Assembly: GCA_036013505.1 (NCBI GenBank)
Contig: CP107851.1
Span: 1,860,001 to 1,924,000 of the forward strand
Source of the DNA: Streptomyces sp. NBC_00510
GTDB taxonomy: Bacteria > Actinomycetota > Actinomycetes > Streptomycetales > Streptomycetaceae
Direction: 5' to 3'
Length of the DNA: 64,000 bases
Position 1 is the stretch's first letter, and every line of letters begins with the position of its first letter. Under the pieces are notes generated by a model. That model made no database searches and was not told where the DNA came from. It saw only the letters and a list, made by a program, of their open reading frames with translations. The position numbers and the translations under genes were made by a program. This document shows, piece by piece, positions 59,043 to 64,000 of this stretch.

Positions 59043-59636
59043 TCACACGTACTCCGTGGCGGCGTCCAGCAGCCAGTCGGCGAGGTAGCCGGAGAAGGAG
59101 GAGCGGACCAGCACCCAGAAGCCCGCCCGTACCTCCTCCCTGGCCACCAGCACCACCTGGGCGCGGGCCAGCGCGGTCTGCGCGCAGCGGCCGGGGGGGA
59201 ACACCCGCGGGTGCAGGTCGAGCGAGCAGCCGTGGGCCAGCAGGTCGCGGGCGCGGGGGCCGGAGACCAGCAGGGTGGTGCGCTGGGCGGAGACGTCGGT
59301 GACGGAGACGTGCGCCTCCCCCGCGGCCTTGCGCAGACGGGCCTCCAGGTCCTCCTGGGAGCCGGGCGGCCCGACGACCAGCCACTGGTCGGGGCCGAGC
59401 CACAGGACAGCCAGGTCCCCGGTGCGGACGGCCGTGCACGGCTCCAGGGGCAGTGGTGCGCCCAGGGCGAGCCCGGCGGCCTCGGCGGCCGGGCCCCCGG
59501 GGTCCAGGCGCAGGTCGATCTGCGTGAGGAAGGGCAGTTCGGCCAGGCGCAGGGCGCCTCCCGAGGCGCGGGTCGTGGCGGCGAGCCGGCCGGCCGCGGC
59601 CGACAGCGGACCGAATCGGGTGACGGTGTCAGCCAT
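59043..59636 (-). CDS. soxG: Sarcosine oxidase gamma subunit
   Basis: 197 residues, gamma subunit of heterotetrameric sarcosine oxidase. LRLAELPFLTQIDLRLDPGG, LWLGPDQWLVVGPPG and DVSAQRTTLLVSGPRARDLL, HGCSLDLHPRVFPPGRCAQT match the family, which is related to the aminomethyltransferase fold. ATG 59636 overlaps the fused soxDA stop by eight bases, so coupled translation is likely. It is the last gene of the operon; nsrR begins 62 bases downstream. Confidence 0.92.
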   Translation of the reverse strand: MADTVTRFGPLSAAAGRLAATTRASGGALRLAELPFLTQIDLRLDPGGPAAEAAGLALGAPLPLEPCTAVRTGDLAVLWLGPDQWLVVGPPGSQEDLEARLRKAAGEAHVSVTDVSAQRTTLLVSGPRARDLLAHGCSLDLHPRVFPPGRCAQTALARAQVVLVAREEVRAGFWVLVRSSFSGYLADWLLDAATEYV

Positions 59637-62600
59637 CGCGGCGGGCCCCCTCGGGGTCGTAGAGGACGGGGGAGGCGACGGTCACGGGCACCAGACGGTC
59701 GCCGACGGGCGCGTACAGCCGCTCCCCCACCCGCTGCCGGCCGCCCTTGACCAGGGCGAGCGCGAAGGTGCGGCCGAGGGCGGCACTTCGGTAGCTGGAA
59801 CTGACGTGGCCGAGCGCGGGAACGGGCGGTCCGGGCAGCACCGGGTCCGCGACGAGGTGGGTGCCCTCCGGGAGCAGCAGGCCCGGGTCCTCGGGCAGCA
59901 GGCCGACGAGGTGCTTGCGGTCGGGGCGTGCGGTGTCGGCGCGGGCGTGCGACCGCTTGCCGATGAAGTCGCGCTTCTTCTTCGACACGACCCAGCCCAT
60001 GCCGAGGTCCTGCGGGGTGACCGTGCCGTCGGTGTCCTGGCCGACGATCGGATAGCCCTTCTCGGCGCGCAGCACGTGCATCGTCTCGGTGCCGTACGGG
60101 GTGGCGCCGGCGGCCCGCACCGCCTCCCAGAGGGTCGTCGCGCGCCAGGGCGGGACGTTGACCTCGTACGCGAGCTCCCCGGAGAAGCTGATCCGGCACA
60201 CCCGGGCCGGCAGCCCCGCCACCGTCGCATCGCGCCAGGCCATGAAGGGGAACTCGGCCCTGCCCACGGCCAGTCCGGGGGCGAGCGCGCCCAGCACCTC
60301 GCGCGAGCGCGGGCCCACGAGGGCGACGGTGGCCCATTGCTCGGTCACGGAGGTGCAGTGGGCGCGCAGTTCCGGCCACTCGGTCTGCAGCCACTCCTCC
60401 ATCCAGTCCAGGACGGCCGCGGCGTTGCCCGTGGTCGTCGTGACCAGGAAGCGGTCCTCCGCGAGCCGGATGACCGTGCCGTCGTCGAAGACCATGCCGT
60501 CCTGGCGGCACAAGACGCCGTAGCGGATCATGCCCGGGCGCAGGGTGGACATGAGGTTGGTGTAGAGCCGGTCCAGGAACTCCGCCGCGTCCGGGCCCTG
60601 GACGTCGATCTTGCCGAGGGTCGAGGCGTCCATGAAGGCCACGTCCTCGCGGGCGGCCCGGCATTCGCGCAGGGCGGCCGCCGCCATGTCCTCGCCGGGA
60701 CGCGGGTAGTACCGGGGGCGTTTCCACTGCCCCACGTCCTCGAAGACCGCGCCGCCGGCGAGGTGGAGGTCGTGCAGCGCGGTCAGCCGGACCGGGTCGT
60801 GGAGCGCGCCCCGGTCGCGGCCCGCGAGCGCGGCGAAGGACACCGGCGCGTACGGGGGGCGGTACGTCGTCGTGCCGAGCGCGGACACCTCCACGCCGAG
60901 CAGGCCCGCGACGACGCCCGAGGCCAGGACGCCGGAGGTCTTCCCCTGGTCGTTCGCGGTGCCCGCGGTGGTGTACCGCTTGGTGTGCTCCACCGAGCGC
61001 ATCCCGGTACCGGCCGCGCGCGCCAGGTCGGAGACGGTGACGTCGCGCTGCAGGTCGACGAAGCGCGGGCCGGGGGCCGGGACGGGGACGTCGAAGAGGG
61101 CGATCGGCGGGCGCCCGGGTCCCGGCTCCGCCGGCGGGACGAGGGGCCGCGCCGGCGCGAAGCCCTCGGCCGCGAGCGCCCGGGCGGCGGCCGCCACGCC
61201 CTCCGCGGGTGTGGCGGCGAACTCCACGGCCTGGTGCGTCGATCCGGGCACCGGGACGAAGGTGCCGAGGGCCCCGTCGTACCGCAGGGCGCCGCCCGCC
61301 TGGCTGTAGAGGTGGCCCACGGGGTTCCAGCCGCCCGAGACCAGCAGCAGGTCGGCCTCGATCCGCCGGTCGCCGACCAGTACGGCCGTCAGCCGGTCCG
61401 TCCCCTCGGTGCCGGTGACGTACGCGCCGTCCCGCGCGTCGACCACCGCCGCGATCTCCACCCCGGCGGCGGTCAGGTCGCGCACGACGTCGCCGGTGCT
61501 GTCGTTGGTGGTGAACACGACGGCCCTGCGCCCGGGTACGACGCCGTAGCGGCGGACGTAGGCGCGGGCCGCGCCGGCCAGCATGACGCCGGGACGGTCG
61601 TTGTCGGGGAAGGCCAGGGAACGTTCGTGCGCGCCGGTGGCGAGGACGACCCGGCGGGCGCGGACGCGGTGGGCGCGTTCGCGGGAGACGTGGGCGGGGG
61701 CGGCGGCGCCGAGGTGGTTCGTACGGCGCTCGACGGCGAGGACGTGGTTGTCGTCGTAGTGGCCGAAAACCGTCGTACGGCGCAGGATGCGGATCCCGGG
61801 TTCGGCGGCGAGGAGGGCCTCGGTCTCCGCGGCCCAGTCCAGGTGCCGTCCGCTGCCGAGGAGGCTGCCGCCCGGTTCCGGCTGGTCGTCGGCGAGGATC
61901 ACCCGCGCACCGCTGCCGGCCGCCGCGGCCGCCGCCGCGAGCCCGGTGGGGCCCGCGCCGACGATCAGCAGGTCGCAGTGGGCGTGGACGGCGTCGTAGC
62001 GGGCCGGGTCGGGCCCGGTGGCGAGCCGGCCCCGACCGGGCAGGCCGGTCGCCACGAGGCCGTCGTACAGCTCGACGGTCGTCGCGGGCAGCATCGGTTC
62101 GGGGAACGGGAGCTCGATCTGCACCAGGGCGTTGGGCTCCTCCACCCCGGCGGAGAAGATGCCGCGCGGACGCCCCAGCCTGATGCCGGTACCGGTGGCG
62201 ACGACCCCGTGGGCGAGCAGCGCGGAGGCGAGGGTGTCCCCGCGGTAGCCGGTGTACGTGGTGCCGTCGAAGGTGAACGTCAGGGGCGCGGCGCGGTCGA
62301 TCCGCCCGCCCTCGGCGAGCCGGAAGGACTGGGCCGGGTCACGCGCGGGCCGCGGGGCGGGGGCCGGGGCGGCCTGCGCGCGGGACGCCGTCGGGCCGGC
62401 GGGCGGGGACGCGGCCGGGCCGACGGCCGGTGACGGGCCGGGGTCCGGGGCGGACGCGCCGGTGACGAAGCGGTTCGTCGCCGTGTCGCGCACCGCGTCG
62501 AACCAGCGGCGGCAGCCCGCGCTGTGCATCCAGCGTTCGGCGAAGGGACCCTTGGGGTTGTCGCGGAAGAAGAGGTGGCGGGCCCACTCCTCGTCCGTCA

Positions 62601-62700
62601 GGGCCGCCGGGTCCCGCGGGTAGGCGAGGTGCGCCTGACCGCCGTAGTGGAACTCGGCCTCGTCGCGGGGCCCGCACCAGGGGCAGGGGATGAGCAGCAT
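59629..62700 (-). CDS. soxDA: Fused sarcosine oxidase delta-alpha subunit
   Basis: 1023 residues. Residues 1-80 are a complete delta subunit: MLLIPCPWCGPRDEAEFHYG with zinc ligands Cys6, Cys9, His59 and Cys63. After a Pro/Ala-rich linker of about 45 residues (about 80-122), the alpha subunit begins FRLAEGGRIDRAAPLTFTFD and runs to the end: CDLLIVGAGPTGLAAAAAAA (NAD site), LVSGGWNPVGHLYSQAGGAL, then the folate-binding GcvT-like C-terminal half with GKIDVQGPDAAEFLDRLYTN and YGTETMHVLRAEKGYPIVGQ. Elsewhere soxD and soxA are separate overlapping genes. ATG 62700 follows GAGGAGCCCGATCG, 12 bases after soxB. Confidence 0.92.
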   Translation of the reverse strand: MLLIPCPWCGPRDEAEFHYGGQAHLAYPRDPAALTDEEWARHLFFRDNPKGPFAERWMHSAGCRRWFDAVRDTATNRFVTGASAPDPGPSPAVGPAASPPAGPTASRAQAAPAPAPRPARDPAQSFRLAEGGRIDRAAPLTFTFDGTTYTGYRGDTLASALLAHGVVATGTGIRLGRPRGIFSAGVEEPNALVQIELPFPEPMLPATTVELYDGLVATGLPGRGRLATGPDPARYDAVHAHCDLLIVGAGPTGLAAAAAAAGSGARVILADDQPEPGGSLLGSGRHLDWAAETEALLAAEPGIRILRRTTVFGHYDDNHVLAVERRTNHLGAAAPAHVSRERAHRVRARRVVLATGAHERSLAFPDNDRPGVMLAGAARAYVRRYGVVPGRRAVVFTTNDSTGDVVRDLTAAGVEIAAVVDARDGAYVTGTEGTDRLTAVLVGDRRIEADLLLVSGGWNPVGHLYSQAGGALRYDGALGTFVPVPGSTHQAVEFAATPAEGVAAAARALAAEGFAPARPLVPPAEPGPGRPPIALFDVPVPAPGPRFVDLQRDVTVSDLARAAGTGMRSVEHTKRYTTAGTANDQGKTSGVLASGVVAGLLGVEVSALGTTTYRPPYAPVSFAALAGRDRGALHDPVRLTALHDLHLAGGAVFEDVGQWKRPRYYPRPGEDMAAAALRECRAAREDVAFMDASTLGKIDVQGPDAAEFLDRLYTNLMSTLRPGMIRYGVLCRQDGMVFDDGTVIRLAEDRFLVTTTTGNAAAVLDWMEEWLQTEWPELRAHCTSVTEQWATVALVGPRSREVLGALAPGLAVGRAEFPFMAWRDATVAGLPARVCRISFSGELAYEVNVPPWRATTLWEAVRAAGATPYGTETMHVLRAEKGYPIVGQDTDGTVTPQDLGMGWVVSKKKRDFIGKRSHARADTARPDRKHLVGLLPEDPGLLLPEGTHLVADPVLPGPPVPALGHVSSSYRSAALGRTFALALVKGGRQRVGERLYAPVGDRLVPVTVASPVLYDPEGARRDG

Positions 62701-62712
62701 CGATCGGGCTCC

Positions 62713-63945
62713 TCAGTGGGCGACCGCGGCCGCGCCGTGCTCGTCGACGAGCGCGCCGGTGGTGAATCGTTCGAGCGAGAAGGGCGCGGCCAGGGCGTGC
62801 GGGCTGTCGTGGGCGATGGTGTCCGCGTAGACCCACCCCACGCCGGGGGTGGCCTTGAAACCGCCGGTGCCCCACCCGCAGTTGAGGTAGAGGCCGTGGA
62901 CCGGGGTGAGACCGACGATCGGCGAGGCGTCCGGGCTGACGTCGACGATGCCGCCCCAGGTGCGCAGCAGGTGGGCGCGGGCGAAGACCGGGAAGAGTTC
63001 CAGCGCGGCGGCCATCTGCCGCTCGATGACGTGGAACGCGCCGCGCTGGGTGTAGGAGTTGTAGGCGTCGATGCCCGCGCCCATGACCAGTTCGCCCTTG
63101 TGGGCCTGGCTGACGTACACGTGCACCGCGTTGGACATGACGACCGTGGGGTGCACGGGCTCCAGCAGTTCGCTCACCAGCGCCTGCAGCGGGTGGCTCT
63201 GGAGCGGCAGGTCGAAACCGGCCATCCGCGCGAGCACCGAGGTGTGGCCGGCCGCGCAGAGCGCCACCTTGCCCGCGGCGATGGGCCCGAGGTTCGTCCG
63301 TACGCCGGTGACCCGGCCGTCGTGGACGTCGATACCGGTCACCTCGCAGTTCTGGACGAGGTCGATCCCGGCCGCGTCGGCCGAGCGGGCCAGGCCCCAG
63401 GCCACGTGGTCGTGCTTGGCGATCCCCGCGCGGGGCTGGTAGGTCCCGCCCATCACCGGATACCGCACGTCCGGCGAGGTGTTGACGATCGGGCAGGCCT
63501 CCTTCACCTGCGCGGGGTCGAGCCACTGGGCGTCGACTCCGTTCAGCCGGTTGGCCTCGACCCGGCGGACGCCGTCGCGTACGTCCTGGAGGCTGTGGGC
63601 GAGGTTGAGGACCCCGCGCTGGGAGAACAGGATCGGGTAGTCCAGTTCCTCCTCCAGGCCCTCCCACAGCTTCAGGGCGTGCTCGTAGATGCCCGCGCTC
63701 TCGTCCCAGAGGTAGTTGGAGCGGATGATCGTGGTGTTGCGGGCCATGTTGCCGCCCGCGAGCCAGCCCTTCTCCAGCACGGCCACGTCGGTGATGCCGT
63801 GGTTGCGCGCCAGGTAGTGCGCGGTGGCCAGGCCGTGGCCGCCGCCGCCGACGACGACCACGTCGTAGGAGCGCTTGGGTTCGGGCGTGCGCCAGAGGAA
63901 TTCCGGGTGCTCGGGGAGGTCTGCACCCGGGGTGCGCGGGGTCAT
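62713..63945 (-). CDS. soxB: Sarcosine oxidase beta subunit
   Basis: 410 residues. DAO-type flavoprotein: [20 protein letters not shown] at the start, [40 protein letters not shown] (KHDH region where FMN is attached to His in the family), and [20 protein letters not shown] near the end. It oxidises sarcosine with FAD/FMN, passing the methylene to folate through the alpha subunit. ATG 63945 overlaps the upstream partial gene stop by four bases (ATGA). The gene order glyA?-soxB-soxDA-soxG is as in other actinobacteria except for the fusion. Confidence 0.95.
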   Translation of the reverse strand: MTPRTPGADLPEHPEFLWRTPEPKRSYDVVVVGGGGHGLATAHYLARNHGITDVAVLEKGWLAGGNMARNTTIIRSNYLWDESAGIYEHALKLWEGLEEELDYPILFSQRGVLNLAHSLQDVRDGVRRVEANRLNGVDAQWLDPAQVKEACPIVNTSPDVRYPVMGGTYQPRAGIAKHDHVAWGLARSADAAGIDLVQNCEVTGIDVHDGRVTGVRTNLGPIAAGKVALCAAGHTSVLARMAGFDLPLQSHPLQALVSELLEPVHPTVVMSNAVHVYVSQAHKGELVMGAGIDAYNSYTQRGAFHVIERQMAAALELFPVFARAHLLRTWGGIVDVSPDASPIVGLTPVHGLYLNCGWGTGGFKATPGVGWVYADTIAHDSPHALAAPFSLERFTTGALVDEHGAAAVAH

Positions 63946-64000
63946 CGGACGTCGTCTCCGTCCTGCGGCAGGTGCGGGTAGAGCGGGTGCGCGGCGGCGA
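63942..64000 (-). CDS. 3' end of upstream gene, probably glyA (serine hydroxymethyltransferase)
   Basis: Only the last 19 or so residues are visible: [18 protein letters not shown] followed by TGA, whose bases overlap the soxB ATG. The AHPLYP ending resembles the C-termini of Streptomyces GlyA proteins, and glyA2 precedes soxB in other actinobacterial sox operons. Too short for a firm call; the window ends. Confidence 0.5.
   Translation of the reverse strand, partial: AAAHPLYPHLPQDGDDVR

Noticed and set aside
59275..62433. Very long plus-strand open frame opposite the sox genes
   Set aside because: Antisense shadow in GC-rich DNA; Gly/Ala/Arg/Val-dominated sequence with no motifs, while the minus strand encodes recognisable sarcosine oxidase.

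Overview
The window looks like chromosomal DNA of a Streptomyces or very close relative. GC content is very high (around 72-74% by eye), third codon positions are almost all G or C, GTG starts are common, several genes appear leaderless with a TANNNT box 6-8 bases before the start codon, and many families are Streptomyces-typical (streptophobe, DUF6777, CGNR zinc finger, FHA-ABC fusion, egtABCD, NsrR/Hmp). I see no transposase, integrase, phage gene, tRNA, rRNA or CRISPR array. It reads as ordinary accessory metabolism with several unusual protein architectures rather than an island.

Layout. 1-2.3 kb: a divergent citrate synthase pair, one member carrying an N-terminal HTH, with operator-like repeats between them, then a frameshifted lipoprotein remnant. 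2.3-9.2 kb: an atypical valyl-tRNA synthetase, MarR regulator, universal stress protein, quinone-type oxidoreductase, thioredoxin and an acyl-CoA synthetase. 9.4-14.6 kb: an HhH-GPD protein and the ergothioneine operon egtABCD, closed by a strong hairpin. 14.7-19.7 kb: FUSC membrane protein with a MarR regulator, ornithine-lipid genes olsB-olsA, and a secreted serine protease. 19.7-31 kb: long-chain acyl-CoA ligase, small unknown gene, a zinc-ribbon/SDR fusion, an FHA-FHA-ABC transporter with a partner gene, streptophobe, DUF6777 protein, cNMP-binding protein, and a phosphoribosyltransferase-hydrolase fusion.

31-40.5 kb: DUF72, acylphosphatase, lipase maturation factor-like membrane protein, VOC proteins, PolX, dodecin, DJ-1/PfpI protein, and a divergent MFS exporter/CGNR regulator pair around a 10-bp inverted repeat. 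40.7-44.5 kb: a three-subunit molybdenum hydroxylase (PaoABC type). 44.6-49.5 kb: a five-gene minus-strand operon for sugar ABC import (binding protein, two permeases, ATPase, then a DedA protein). 49.6-54.7 kb: FUSC-like protein, a DapB-like paralogue, a secreted Asp/Gly/Lys low-complexity protein, a xylose-type sugar-binding lipoprotein, and panD. 54.9-58.5 kb: a second acyl-CoA ligase, Nudix hydrolase and flavohaemoprotein. 58.5-64 kb: nsrR and the sarcosine oxidase operon, in which delta and alpha subunits are fused in one 1023-residue protein; the last bases look like the end of glyA.

Functional themes are redox and nitrosative stress (ergothioneine, thioredoxin, NsrR-Hmp, USP), lipid metabolism (three acyl-CoA ligases, ornithine lipid genes), and one-carbon metabolism (sarcosine oxidase, probable glyA). 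The features most worth follow-up are the soxD-soxA fusion, the zinc-ribbon SDR with altered catalytic positions, the low-complexity secreted protein, the HTH-citrate synthase with its repeats, the probable second ValRS and the DapB paralogue lacking the usual catalytic histidines. All identifications come from reading the sequence; no database search was run.
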